Source of the DNA: Alkalibacterium putridalgicola
GTDB taxonomy: Bacteria; Bacillota; Bacilli; Lactobacillales; Carnobacteriaceae_A
Assembly (NCBI RefSeq): GCF_900109825.1
Contig: NZ_FOBL01000003.1
Location: 1-64,000, forward strand
Direction: 5' to 3'
Length of the DNA stretch: 64,000 nucleotides
The notes beneath the pieces were generated by a model that did no database searches, was not told where the DNA came from, and saw only the letters and a program-made list of their open reading frames with translations. The translations under genes and the position numbers were made by a program. Below, piece after piece: positions 7,935-19,145 of this stretch. The stretch's first letter is position 1, and every line of letters starts with the position of its first letter.

Positions 7935-8238
7935 TTTCTAGTGTTTCCTTTTTCTTATTCAATTGCTTCAAATACGATTCTGCGTCTACTCCTCTATTTG
8001 ATTCAACATCAGCTAAACCCTCTAATACTCTAGCTCTAATTTCCTTTATTTCTTTTTCTTCAGCCGTTTCATTCGTAATCTCGAAAGGGAGCTTGTTTTG
8101 TTTAACGACTTGATCAAGAAACAAATTAAAGGCAGTGGTCAAATCCAGTTGCATATCTGATAATACTTTTGTCGCCTCTTCCTTCAATTTTGCATCTGTC
8201 CGGAAAGACACTCTCGATTTCTCTTCAGTTTGGGACAT
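7927..8238 (-). CDS. RelB/DinJ-family antitoxin
   Basis: The 103-residue protein starts with a ribbon-helix-helix region (RVSFRTDAKLKEEATKVLSDMQLDLTTAFNLFLDQVV, described here by residues 9-45), the DNA-binding fold of RelB/DinJ antitoxins. A charged C-terminal helix, expected to wrap the toxin, follows. AGGAGG is upstream of the ATG. The protein should neutralise the overlapping toxin and repress its own promoter in the 8239-8317 gap. The operon is adjacent to a second, unrelated toxin-antitoxin pair. Confidence 0.8.
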   Translation of the reverse strand: MSQTEEKSRVSFRTDAKLKEEATKVLSDMQLDLTTAFNLFLDQVVKQNKLPFEITNETAEEKEIKEIRARVLEGLADVESNRGVDAESYLKQLNKKKETLENE

Positions 8239-8345
8239 ATATAGCCCTCCTTTCGATCTGTGTGTCTATTGTACACCAAACAGCCACACAAATCCATAAC
8301 GTAGTCTCGTTAGTCACCGGGTAACCATTAATATCATGTCCCAAT

Positions 8346-8426
8346 TCAGACTTCTTCTCTTCCCATTAACTGAGTATCTATTTCAAACTCATTTTCGAAT
8401 CGTAAGTCTTCTTTATTTGCTAGTGC
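8346..8426 (-). pseudogene. mazE antitoxin remnant (C-terminal 26 codons)
   Basis: In-frame translation gives ALANKEDLRFENEFEIDTQL then MGREEV and a stop, matching the C-terminus of the intact MazE at 9156-9380 almost residue for residue. There is no N-terminal AbrB-like domain, and the following mazF start codon region is altered. Confidence 0.8.
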
Positions 8427-8468
8427 TTCATAAGCATTTTGGAACCACTTACTGTAGCTTTTCTGAAT

Positions 8469-8595
8469 GAACTAGTCTCAATATTGTTTTAGTGACTAGT
8501 TCTACAAACAAATCGATATAAAGTAGTCTCAATACCATTTTTGAGACCAGTTCGCACGCCTACTCGGTATGAACTTGTCACTAAAAAGACTGACC
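8469..8595. repeat. 51-bp hairpin repeats, T1 array, left copy
   Basis: Units begin at 8469, 8520 and 8571, exactly 51 bp apart. The first carries a 9-bp perfect inverted pair GAACTAGTC / GACTAGTTC; the second and third are degenerate (AAAGTAGTC, GAACTTGTC). The array ends in AAAAAGACT...AGTCTTTTTT, itself a terminator-like hairpin. Confidence 0.8.
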
Positions 8596-8628
8596 AGTCT
8601 TTTTTCCTTATCAAAGCCCTTTATTATA

Positions 8629-8657
8629 GGAAAAAGCCTCGCATCGCTGCGAGGCTT
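8629..8657 (-). terminator. Duplicate of the sufB terminator
   Basis: AAGCCTCGCA/TGCGAGGCTT with a four-base loop and a T run on the minus strand; the same hairpin follows the real sufB at 9772-9801. Confidence 0.8.
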
Positions 8658-8668
8658 CCTTTTTTTTA

Positions 8669-8749
8669 TTAACCGACTGATCCTTCCATCTCATAACTGA
8701 TGATGCGGTTGAGTTCAACGGCGTATTCCATTGGGGATTCTATGGTCAT
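8669..8749 (-). pseudogene. sufB 3'-end remnant (26 codons)
   Basis: Minus-strand translation ends [20 protein letters not shown] then VG and a stop, matching the C-terminus of SufB with one Leu-to-Ile change. Homology stops abruptly at about 8747. It is a leftover of the duplicated segment, not a gene. Confidence 0.88.
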
Positions 8750-8779
8750 CTTGCAAAATTAAGTTAAAGAAATTAGTGA

Positions 8780-9154
8780 TTATTCACCCATTAAGTCATC
8801 AAATGAGAAAATGTTACTTACAATCTGAGCTGTCATCCCCAATTCCGCTGCCCTCGCTTTTTCTATATATGTTACGGCTCTTTCTTTAGATAAAAAGTCA
8901 AATCCTTTTATCTGCATAGCATTGATACTTCCTCTAACCTTATGCTCCTCTGACAGTTTTACAAATCCTCTTTTTACTTTTTCTGTAGAAGTGATTGGGC
9001 AGACCTGGATAAATCCAGTAGAAGCATTATAGGCGTTTGAACTCATGACTATGGCCGGTCTTTTCTTTCTGATTTCTCTCCCCGCACTAGGATTGAAGTT
9101 GATCCATACAATGTCTCCTTGTTTTGGCGTATAACCATTAATGGCATATACCAT
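8780..9154 (-). CDS. mazF: MazF/PemK-family endoribonuclease toxin
   Basis: The 124-residue protein has the MazF hallmarks: GDIVWINFNPSAGREIRKKRPAIV at the N-terminus (positions 13-36, with the catalytic-site Arg and the RPA(I/V)V strand), then VCPITST and the SINAMQIKGFDF segment. MazF cleaves mRNA at short specific sequences and arrests growth. The ATG follows the mazE stop after one base, and its ribosome binding site GGAAGAGAAG lies inside mazE, so translation is coupled. It is the intact member of a locus of which a decayed second copy lies at 8318-8749. Confidence 0.88.
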   Translation of the reverse strand: MVYAINGYTPKQGDIVWINFNPSAGREIRKKRPAIVMSSNAYNASTGFIQVCPITSTEKVKRGFVKLSEEHKVRGSINAMQIKGFDFLSKERAVTYIEKARAAELGMTAQIVSNIFSFDDLMGE

Positions 9155-9155
9155 T

Positions 9156-9380
9156 TCAGACTTCTTCTCTTCCCATTAACTGAGTATCTTCTGCAAACTC
9201 ATCTTCGAATCTTAAGTCTTCATTGTTTTCTAGTGCTTCTTTAAATATGTTCTTCACTTTCGGAACATACGTAATGCTTCCCATTTCACCTTTGATAGCC
9301 ACGTATTCCTGATCTTCTTCAATGTTAAATTTAGTCGGAACTGTCAAAACAATTGCATTACCTTGTTTTCTCGTTTTCAA
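9156..9380 (-). CDS. mazE: MazE-type (AbrB-like) antitoxin
   Basis: A 74-residue protein with an N-terminal swapped-hairpin AbrB-like DNA-binding motif (MKTRKQGNAIVLTVPTKFNI) and an acidic C-terminus (NNEDLRFEDEFAEDTQ) expected to bind the toxin. It is encoded directly upstream of mazF. The antitoxin-first order and one-base spacing are typical. AGAGGATG precedes the ATG. Confidence 0.85.
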   Translation of the reverse strand: MKTRKQGNAIVLTVPTKFNIEEDQEYVAIKGEMGSITYVPKVKNIFKEALENNEDLRFEDEFAEDTQLMGREEV

Positions 9381-9612
9381 TTCAGTTCATCCTCTCATTG
9401 GTTTTCACATATATTATAACAACAATCTTTTGTAATTACAATGTTGTTACTTCCGGTCTAAGTATATGGTACATAATAAAAAAGGGACGTATTAATAATA
9501 ATCTAAAGGTTAATTAGCCCTCTACCATCCTTATGACCAGTTCCTGTATCATAGGAACTTTAACTAGTCTACAATAAGCATTTTGAAACCACTTCTTTCA
9601 GATTTTTTGAAT

Positions 9613-9735
9613 GAACTAGTCTCAATATCGCTTTAGTGACTAGTTCTACGAGCAAATCGATATGAACTAGTCTCAATATTGTTTTAGTGACTAGTTCTAC
9701 AAACAAATCGATATAAAGTAGTCTCAAAAAAGACT
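9613..9735. repeat. 51-bp hairpin repeats, T1 array, right copy
   Basis: Units start at 9613, 9664 and 9715 with exact 51-bp spacing. The first two both contain GAACTAGTC...GACTAGTTC with a 16-base loop and a shared CAAATCGATAT tail; the third is cut off at a terminator-like AAAAAGACT...AGTCTTTTTT. The array fills the gap between mazE and sufB. It may be transcribed as part of the sufB 3' region only if the terminator at 9772 is read through. Confidence 0.85.
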
Positions 9736-9771
9736 GTCCAGTCTTTTTTCCATATTAAAGCTCTTCCTTAT

Positions 9772-9801
9772 AAGAAAAAGCCTCGCATCGCTGCGAGGCT
9801 T
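9772..9801 (-). terminator. Rho-independent terminator of the suf operon
   Basis: AAGCCTCGCA/TGCGAGGCTT stem, four-base loop and a T run on the minus strand, 12 bp past the sufB stop. Confidence 0.92.
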
Positions 9802-9812
9802 CCGGTTTTTTA

Positions 9813-11207
9813 TTATCCCACTGATCCTTCCATCTCATAACTGATGAGACGGTTGAGTTCAACGGCGTATTCCATTGGGAGTTCTTTGGTAAACGGTTCA
9901 ACGAAGCCCATGACGATCATTTCTGTCGCGGTTTCTTCGTCGAGTCCTCTACTCATGAGATAGTAAAGTTGTTCTTCTGAAATTTTTGATACTTTCGCTT
10001 CGTGTTCGAGTGACACGTTCGAGTTGTGGATCTCATTGAATGGAATGGTGTCGGATTTCGACAGGTCATCCATGATGATGGTGTCACATTCGATATGAGA
10101 AATCGATCCGGCTGAATCTCGGCCGAAGGTGACTTGCCCACGGTAGTTCACGGCTCCGCCATCTTTGGCGATCGATTTAGACACGATCGAACTGGATGTG
10201 TTCGGTGCGTTGTGAATCATTTTAGCTCCAGTATCCTGGACTTGTCCTTCACCGGCCATCGCGATAGACATCGTTGTTCCGCGTGCGCCGCGTCCGTTCA
10301 AGTGGATACTTGGGTATTTCATGGTCGTTTTAGCCCCCAGGTTCCCGTCGATCCATTCAACTGTTGCGCCTTCTGCGGCATGCGCACGTTTTGTAACCAA
10401 GTTATATACGTTGTCGGACCAGTTCTGGATGGTCGTGTAACGGCAGTACGCATCTTTTTTAACGATGATCTCAACGACTGCGGCATGTAGCGAGCTTGAG
10501 GAGAACGTCGGTGCGGTACAGCCTTCAACGTAGTGTACACTTGCGCCTTCGTCGACAACGATCAGGGTACGTTCAAACTGTCCCATCATTTCGTTGTTGA
10601 TACGGAAGTACATCTGCAGCGGCACGTCACATTTTACGCCTTTAGGGACATAGATAAATGTTCCACCAGACCAGACAGAAGAATTCAGTGCAGCCAGTTT
10701 GTTGTCTGTCGGCGGTACCACTGTGCCGAAGTGCTCTTTGAAGATCTCCGGATACTCTTTCAAAGCGGTATCTGTATCAGTAAAGACGATCCCCAGTTTC
10801 TCGAATTCTTCTTTCATGTTGTGGTAGACCACTTCAGATTCATACTGCGCACCTGAACCGGCCAGGAATTGACGCTCGGCTTCAGGAACACCTAAGCGGT
10901 CAAAGGTTTCCTTTATTTTCTCCGGCACATCGTCCCAGCTGCGTGCTGGTTTGTCGCTGGCTTTACGGTAGTACGTATAGTTGTCAAAATCGACGTCTGA
11001 CAAATCTGCGCCCCACTCCGGCATCGGACGGGATTTGTAGTGTTCGTAAGATTTCAAACGGTAGTCAAGCATCCACTCCGGTTCTTCTTTTCGAGCAGAT
11101 ATGTCACGAATGATGTCTTCGTTCAAGCCTTTACCCGTGTCATAAACGGATTCTACATCATCATGAAAGCCATATTGGTATTCATTTTTCTCTGGTACTC
11201 GAGCCAT
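9813..11207 (-). CDS. sufB: Fe-S cluster assembly scaffold protein SufB
   Basis: SufB is the scaffold subunit of the SufBCD complex, on which Fe-S clusters are built before transfer. The 464-residue length, the N-terminal [10 protein letters not shown], the [10 protein letters not shown] segment with the conserved Cys, and the C-terminal [16 protein letters not shown]-like core with [20 protein letters not shown] are all characteristic. The start was set at the internal ATG (MARVPEKNE) with AAAGGGG seven bases upstream; the open frame extends seven codons further without a ribosome binding site. Last gene of sufCDSUB. Confidence 0.95.
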   Translation of the reverse strand: MARVPEKNEYQYGFHDDVESVYDTGKGLNEDIIRDISARKEEPEWMLDYRLKSYEHYKSRPMPEWGADLSDVDFDNYTYYRKASDKPARSWDDVPEKIKETFDRLGVPEAERQFLAGSGAQYESEVVYHNMKEEFEKLGIVFTDTDTALKEYPEIFKEHFGTVVPPTDNKLAALNSSVWSGGTFIYVPKGVKCDVPLQMYFRINNEMMGQFERTLIVVDEGASVHYVEGCTAPTFSSSSLHAAVVEIIVKKDAYCRYTTIQNWSDNVYNLVTKRAHAAEGATVEWIDGNLGAKTTMKYPSIHLNGRGARGTTMSIAMAGEGQVQDTGAKMIHNAPNTSSSIVSKSIAKDGGAVNYRGQVTFGRDSAGSISHIECDTIIMDDLSKSDTIPFNEIHNSNVSLEHEAKVSKISEEQLYYLMSRGLDEETATEMIVMGFVEPFTKELPMEYAVELNRLISYEMEGSVG

Positions 11208-11320
11208 GTTTTTTCCCCTTTCATGCAATTAGAAAAGCAGGTAAAGTCCGTGAGTTATGGCTTTAACTGCTAGTCATCGGTTGCTTCTGAAACTTACTTG
11301 TTCCAGAAGTTCTTTTACTT

Positions 11321-14311
<2,991 letters not shown>

Positions 14312-14329
14312 GTTATGCCTCCTCTACAC

Positions 14330-15103
14330 TTATTCTTCGTCAAGTTCGATGTCTAGTCCTAATTCTTCCATTAGACCTTTATATCCTTCTGCTTCAAGCT
14401 GTTGAGCCAGTTCTGCCCCGGCTGTTTTCACGACGCGTCCATCCATCATGATGTGCACGACGTCTGGTGTGATGTAGTTCAAGAGACGCTGATAGTGGGT
14501 GATGATCAGTGATCCGAAGCCTTCGCCGCGCATTTCATTGACACCTTTTGATACGACCTGCAAGGCATCGATATCCAGTCCGGAGTCGATTTCATCCAGG
14601 ATCGCAAAAGTCGGTTCGATCATCATTAATTGTAAGATCTCGTTACGTTTTTTCTCTCCGCCAGAGAAGCCTTCGTTCAAGTAACGTTCAGCCATTTCTT
14701 CAGGCATATCTAGAAGGGCCATTTTTTCGTCCAGTTTCTTAAGGAATTCCATAACGCCCATTTTATTGTCTGCGTCACGGCGTGAGTTGATGGCCGCACG
14801 CATGAATTCGGCATTTGAGATACCGGCGATTTCACTTGGGTATTGGACTGCTAAAAACAAGCCGGCACGTGCACGTTCGTCTACTTCCATTTCCAGGATA
14901 TTTTCGCCGTCTAAAAGAACTTCACCTTCAGTGACTTCATAGCTTGGGTGACCCATGATTGCTGCTGAAAGGGTCGATTTACCTGTTCCGTTTGGTCCCA
15001 TGATCGCGTGGATTTCGCCCGTCTGCATCTTCAGGTTCACGCCTTTTAAGATTTCTTTGTCTTCAATGGATACATGTAGGTTCTTGATTTCTAAAACTGC
15101 CAT
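14330..15103 (-). CDS. sufC: Fe-S cluster assembly ATPase SufC
   Basis: A 257-residue ABC-type ATPase that drives the SufBCD complex. It shows Walker A GPNGTGKST, a signature NEGFSGGEKKRNEILQ and Walker B FAILDEIDSGLD. The frame is open for 59 further codons upstream, but the start is set at ATG 15103: AAAGGAAGAG lies upstream, MAVLEIKNLHVSI is the family N-terminus, and the promoter at 15147-15175 lies within the extension. First gene of the operon. Confidence 0.95.
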   Translation of the reverse strand: MAVLEIKNLHVSIEDKEILKGVNLKMQTGEIHAIMGPNGTGKSTLSAAIMGHPSYEVTEGEVLLDGENILEMEVDERARAGLFLAVQYPSEIAGISNAEFMRAAINSRRDADNKMGVMEFLKKLDEKMALLDMPEEMAERYLNEGFSGGEKKRNEILQLMMIEPTFAILDEIDSGLDIDALQVVSKGVNEMRGEGFGSLIITHYQRLLNYITPDVVHIMMDGRVVKTAGAELAQQLEAEGYKGLMEELGLDIELDEE

Positions 15104-15146
15104 TATGACTCTTCCTTTTCTAAGAGATTTTTTATTTTCTTTTGTT

Positions 15147-15175
15147 ATTTTAGTGTAATTGAGAATGTTATTCAA
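15147..15175 (-). promoter_or_regulatory. Sigma-A-type promoter of the suf operon
   Basis: On the minus strand TTGAAT, a 17-bp spacer and TAAAAT; the -10 lies 44 bp before the sufC start. Confidence 0.7.
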
Positions 15176-15329
15176 GTTACCGTTGCCGTCATCCTTACTG
15201 TTGACCAGAGTGATGTTCCGACATCTATCCCCGTTTATAACAATTACTAATTGGAGAATGGAAGTTTCTATAAAAAGCAACTGGATCTATTTTAAAAGCA
15301 TCCGTTACTTTTCGGTTTCACCTCGTCAG

Positions 15330-16775
15330 TTAAATCAAATCTTCAAGCAGCCAGGCCAGGGGTCGAAGCAAAGGAGTCGGGAGGCGTTGTGCCAAACTAG
15401 CCGTTTCACCATTCGTTTCTTCTCCATTAGATGAAGACCCATCAGCATGTATCTGCCTGCTTTTTTCAATGAAACTCTCTTCTGCTTCAGTTAGAAGTTG
15501 TTCAGCTAAGGCTTCACTTTTCAAAATAACCATCGATTCAGTGCTCAAGTAGGTACTTCTTGCATCAAAGTTATAAGACCCTATCGCACTGACCTCCTTG
15601 TCGAATACCCAGGTTTTTGTGTGCAGTGAAGATTCTGTCGGCTGGTACTCATAGTAATCTAAAAATGAATCGATAAATAAGGATTTTCTATTTTCAGTTC
15701 CAAGCTGACCGATCGGATTATTGTTCGTCGACATGCCGTTCGTCAGCATCAATCCTTCTGACGTTTTAAAATCTGTTTCTCTGAACTCTTCCCGCATTCG
15801 GCTGTTGGGGATCACCCAGGGACTTTGTATAAAAAGATGACTGTCTGCCCGACTGGACAGTTCCAGCAGATGACTCCAGACATATGGCTGCTTGAAACCA
15901 CGGGTGAGCTCATTTTGAACATGATACCCACTCTCAATGGGCATCGTACGGCTTGTCCAGGTTTCCAGAGAGGTCGAAGCGCCCCGCTCACTAACTTCTT
16001 TTCGGTGATCCGCATAAACCTGCTTTAGTTCAGCTGTTTTAAGGCGTGCTTTTTCCCCGCTCCAGTCAAAGAATGACCGGGCATCAAGATCGACCGCATA
16101 CTCACTATCGAACAAGTCACCATAATAGGCACTCAACTGATCAATGATCCCCGTCTCCTCTGTCTGGGTCTTCATTAGAAAAATATCCCGATCATGGGAA
16201 TATGCGACATCCTGACTCGTACGTTCATAGTACAAGTCACTGATATTGCGTCCGCCGTTGACAGAATACTTATTATCAACGAGGAGCAGTTTATCATGCA
16301 TCCGGTTATTGATACGCCAGGGAGCAAGCAGGACTGAAGGGATCGGTTCATGCAGTTTGAATTCGATGTTCGGGTGGTCATTGAAGGCATAAATGACGTC
16401 TCTTTCATCACCTCTGACCCCATGAGAAATACCATCCAGCAGATACCTGACCTTCACTCCTCTATCTGCTGCAGCTAACATGTAAGCATGGAAGAGATCC
16501 ACACTTTTTCCTTTTTTGGCGTAATAGTAAGCCACATCGATCGTTTCCTCAGCTGAATCGATCAGATCCAGGCGGGCACCAAAGGCCTCAATACCATATT
16601 CCAGCAGGGCTACTTCTTCAGACGTCTCTACAAAGGCAGGTTCAACGTCTACATGTTCAGGTGCGGGCATCAGTACTGGCCAAATGATTGCTGTAACGAC
16701 CACATAAACTAAATAGACCGCCAGAATCTTCCCAAGTGTCTTTAAAATTTTTATCAGCGCTTCTTTATGTTTCAT
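15330..16775 (-). CDS. Membrane-anchored phospholipase D-family protein (cardiolipin synthase-like)
   Basis: The 481-residue protein has one N-terminal membrane helix (about 8-38) and two HKD motifs of the PLD superfamily. These are His160-Lys162-Asp167 in MHDKLLLVD, followed by NGGRN, and His385-Lys387-Asp392 in HTKTWVFD, followed by GSYNFDARS. Enzymes of this fold transfer phosphatidyl groups, as in cardiolipin synthase, or hydrolyse phosphodiesters. The single helix and the absence of the paired N-terminal helices of Cls argue for a divergent PLD-like enzyme acting at the membrane. Start moved in from 16841 to ATG 16775 (MKHKEALIK) with GAGGAT upstream. No operon partner. Confidence 0.8.
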   Translation of the reverse strand: MKHKEALIKILKTLGKILAVYLVYVVVTAIIWPVLMPAPEHVDVEPAFVETSEEVALLEYGIEAFGARLDLIDSAEETIDVAYYYAKKGKSVDLFHAYMLAAADRGVKVRYLLDGISHGVRGDERDVIYAFNDHPNIEFKLHEPIPSVLLAPWRINNRMHDKLLLVDNKYSVNGGRNISDLYYERTSQDVAYSHDRDIFLMKTQTEETGIIDQLSAYYGDLFDSEYAVDLDARSFFDWSGEKARLKTAELKQVYADHRKEVSERGASTSLETWTSRTMPIESGYHVQNELTRGFKQPYVWSHLLELSSRADSHLFIQSPWVIPNSRMREEFRETDFKTSEGLMLTNGMSTNNNPIGQLGTENRKSLFIDSFLDYYEYQPTESSLHTKTWVFDKEVSAIGSYNFDARSTYLSTESMVILKSEALAEQLLTEAEESFIEKSRQIHADGSSSNGEETNGETASLAQRLPTPLLRPLAWLLEDLI

Positions 16776-16857
16776 CACATATCCTCGATTCCAGTCTTTT
16801 TCTTCTATTAGTGTAACGGATATGAGGTAAAATAACATCATTTTTTATGATAACCAA

Positions 16858-16902
16858 AGCCTCGATATATCCATACGGGGATATATCGGGGCTCTTTTTT
16901 TA
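16858..16902. terminator. Strong terminator between the PLD gene and the SDR remnant
   Basis: A 15-bp nearly perfect stem (CGATATATCC/GGATATATCG core) with a four-base loop and seven T on the plus strand. It lies just past the 3' end of the SDR remnant. Confidence 0.75.
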
Positions 16903-16924
16903 ATCAATCAATTAATGTGCCGTC

Positions 16925-17644
16925 TTAATTTTTAAGTTTTTCAGCGATGATCGCGGCCGCTTTTTTTGGCATGAGCCGGGACAGGCGGTCCATCATTTTC
17001 GCATCGCTGCCGACCATAACGCGATACTGGTTGGCTTCGATGGCATCGATGGCATCGATAATGATCGTCGCCGCATCCGAGGCGCTTGTCAACTTATACT
17101 CTTTTCCTGAATCCCCGGCTTTTGATTCGCGTACCACTTGAGAGTTTTCCATGATATTCGTTTTGATCGCACCCGGAAAGGCCACTGTCACTCCGACATT
17201 CGTATCCAGCAGTTCAGAATGGAGACCTTCTGTCATCAACTTGACAGCTGCTTTTGAGGCCCCGTATATCGACTGGCCTGGAACAGGAAGAAAGCCCCCC
17301 ATACTGGAGACATTCAAGATATGACCTTCTGGACGCTTCAGCAATTCAGGCAGAAAACTTTTAACCATGTAAAGTGTCCCGTAGAAGTTGATGTTCATGA
17401 CCTGCTCGATTTTGTCGTATCCCAAATCATTGACATCGATAAACGGCTGGATCACACCTGCATTATTGATGATACCATCCACACTGCCATGGATCTGTTT
17501 GACTTCACTGACTAGATTTTCAATTGCCGGTCTATCAGTAACATCAACAATATGTGTAGAAATTTGTTCTCTATGGTCAGGAGCCAAACGGGCTGTTTCC
17601 AGTATAGCTTCCTCGTTGATATCAAGAGCAGCCACGCGTGCACC
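16925..17644 (-). pseudogene. SDR oxidoreductase, 5'-truncated
   Basis: The frame encodes GARVAALDINEEA onward with NNAGV, the catalytic Ser and SIYGASK (Tyr/Lys) motif and a normal C-terminus, so it is an SDR-family enzyme. It begins at the GAR that normally follows the first helix. The preceding codon is a TAA stop at 17645-17647, and no TGxxxGIG cofactor motif exists upstream. About 35 N-terminal residues are therefore lost, and a GTG at 17635 is the only near start. The break abuts the decayed repeat region 17.7-18.2 kb, which probably caused it. A product without NAD-binding loop should be inactive. Confidence 0.85.
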
Positions 17645-18250
17645 TTATATGTACTCATGCTCATTATACTACAGGTTATTGAGAGATAACAGTTATCGTG
17701 TAAAGGTTTACATTTCGTTTCAGAAGCAAATTATCTCAGGTTCAGCTTTTCTGCTTTAAGCAGATCATCTCTCAAGGGTGCTGCATAGGCGACTGTGCCT
17801 ATGCAGTCATATCGACTAGTACCAATAAGAGGTTAAAAGGTCTTACTGGCTGTGAAAATGATTTGAGCTGTAGCAATTAGGCCTTGAATAGGGTTACCCA
17901 CCGCTTGTTTTTCTTGGGCAATGCCAATGAGGGTCTCATTCGGCGTACTCCATCATTTTTAGTCTGCAGCACGGCTAATATTGAGCTCATTGGCATCAGT
18001 CATCGACCGCGTTGATTTGAGTAAGGGTATTTCGTGGTTCATTAGCACTATTCAAGAAAATCTATTCTGGAGTGATGCCAATGCCCGCCGCATTCGACTT
18101 ACTCAGTCACTCCAGGGCCGCAGTAAACCTAATCATGAGCGTATTGGCATCACCCAATTTATTATCCCATTGGAGCGCGCGGAATGACTCGCTTATTCAC
18201 CCTGCTGAAAGAGCAGACGAGCGTGGGCAATACCTATATGACCGTGAGAA
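17645..18250. other. Gene-free stretch with hairpins and a decayed tandem array
   Basis: No credible gene lies here. A 10-bp perfect inverted repeat CTGCATAGGC/GCCTATGCAG (17781-17806) and a TCTGCTT/AAGCAGA palindrome near 17750 precede the array described at 17855-18180. Its left end coincides with the truncation of the SDR gene. Confidence 0.7.
17855..18180 (+). repeat. Decayed 51-bp tandem array (T3 family)
   Basis: Units at about 17873, 17923, 17974, 18025, 18077 and 18128 keep a 50-52 bp period. They resemble the clean units at 47.9-48.4 kb: GCCAATGAGGGTCTCATTCG at 17923, GATTTGAGTAAG at the end of the unit starting 17974, and GTGATGCCAATG followed by GCATTCGACTTACTC at 18073. The middle units are strongly diverged. 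It is probably an old copy of the same element. Confidence 0.65.
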
Positions 18251-18253
18251 GTA

Positions 18254-18279
18254 AAAAGAGCAGATGTCTCTGCTCTTTT
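18254..18279 (-). terminator. Terminator after gcvH
   Basis: AAAAGAGCAGA/TCTGCTCTTTT perfect stem with a four-base loop; runs of A and T flank it, so it could act on either strand. Confidence 0.88.
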
Positions 18280-18295
18280 CCTCTTATTCTTTCTG

Positions 18296-18676
18296 CTAAC
18301 GTTCTTCTGTATCGTCTTCTTTATCGAAAACCAGTTCAGTATCCAGTGTTTCCCAGACTCCGGGAGCTATATCTGTAACAGCAAGAATCCAGTTCTTGTC
18401 TCTGTCTTCTTTGTTCAGAAGATCCGGCTCATCTTCCAGTTCCGAGTGTTTTTCAATGACTTTAGCTGCAAAAGGCAATGTCAACTCAGTCACTGCTTTG
18501 GCGCCTTCCACATTGATGATAGCATCGCCTTTGTTCAAGTTGCCATTGTTTTCAGACACTTCTGCAAACATGACTTCTCCGACATCGTCCTGCCCTTTTT
18601 CTGATAAACCGATACGGTAATCCGTGTCATTTGTTTTTTCGATCCAGATCCCGTTCTGATGATATTTGACTGTCAT
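18296..18676 (-). CDS. gcvH: Glycine cleavage system H-like lipoyl protein
   Basis: The 126-residue protein is a GcvH-type carrier. The lipoyl-lysine lies in VEGAKAVTEL (Lys60), between the two beta halves of the lipoyl fold, and LNKEDRDKNWILAV matches the C-terminal GcvH region. No other glycine-cleavage genes are present, so a role as lipoate relay to 2-oxoacid dehydrogenases, as known in other Firmicutes, is more likely than glycine breakdown. The start was set at the second ATG (MTVKYHQ), eight bases after AAAGGAG. The gene follows a YusI-like gene; the pair mirrors yusH-yusI of Bacillus subtilis. Confidence 0.82.
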   Translation of the reverse strand: MTVKYHQNGIWIEKTNDTDYRIGLSEKGQDDVGEVMFAEVSENNGNLNKGDAIINVEGAKAVTELTLPFAAKVIEKHSELEDEPDLLNKEDRDKNWILAVTDIAPGVWETLDTELVFDKEDDTEER

Positions 18677-18689
18677 TTTCATTTCTCCT

Positions 18690-19043
18690 TTATTTTGCCC
18701 ATACGTCAGCATAGGTTTCTTCTTTGAATCCGACGGTGAGTTTATCCTCATTCAGTGCTAATGGACGCTTAACGACCATCCCGTTGGAAGACAGCCATTC
18801 AGCGGCTTCTTCGATACTCATCTCCGGAACTTTCTCTTTTAAATTATTTTCACGGTAAACATTGCCGCTCGTATTAAAAAAAGATTTCACTGGACGGCCC
18901 GATTCCGATAAAAGCTTTATCCAAGTTTCTTTGGATGGGGATGTTTCCAGTAAATTTATGAATGTATAGGGAATCTCCCATTTTTCCAGCCACTTCTGGG
19001 CCTTTTTGCATGTACTGCATCGTGGATGACAATAAAAGTCCAC
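18690..19043 (-). CDS. ArsC/Spx-family protein, YusI-like
   Basis: A 117-residue thioredoxin-fold protein of the ArsC/Spx family with CSTC at 9-12 and RPLALNEDKLTVGF near the C-terminus, where true ArsC/Spx proteins have the RPI motif. The Cys at 5 is an extra. It is the YusI/YffB type, whose biochemical role is unsettled; classic arsenate reduction would need other cysteines. It lies 14 bp upstream of gcvH and is likely co-transcribed. Confidence 0.8.
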   Translation of the reverse strand: MDFYCHPRCSTCKKAQKWLEKWEIPYTFINLLETSPSKETWIKLLSESGRPVKSFFNTSGNVYRENNLKEKVPEMSIEEAAEWLSSNGMVVKRPLALNEDKLTVGFKEETYADVWAK

Positions 19044-19106
19044 TGCTATTCCTCCCTGTAGTCCATTTCTTTATCTTTCTTATTATAGCTTATTTATGAG
19101 TAAAAA

Positions 19107-19137
19107 TAAAAGAGCGAGACATCTCTGCCCTCGCTCT
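19107..19137 (-). terminator. Terminator after the YihY/BrkB gene
   Basis: AGAGCGAG/CTCGCTCT stem with a 10-11 base loop followed on the minus strand by TTTTATTTTT. Confidence 0.85.
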
Positions 19138-19145
19138 AAAATCTA

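Larger units (their letters stand above)
8318..8749 (-). repeat. Decayed duplicate of the mazE-to-sufB-3' segment
   Basis: In left-to-right order this stretch repeats: the mazF start/mazE 3' end (8318-8440 matches 9124-9240), the 51-bp hairpin repeats (8469-8595 matches 9613-9735), the sufB terminator (8629-8657 matches 9772-9801) and the last 26 codons of sufB (8669-8749 matches 9813 onward). The middle (N-terminal mazE, most of mazF) is missing. It reads as the left copy of a tandem duplication that has since been deleted internally and mutated. Confidence 0.85.

Noticed and set aside
15104-15280. N-terminal extension of sufC in the same frame
   Set aside because: The extension contains the likely promoter, lacks family similarity, and the ATG at 15103 has a good ribosome binding site and matches the SufC N-terminus.
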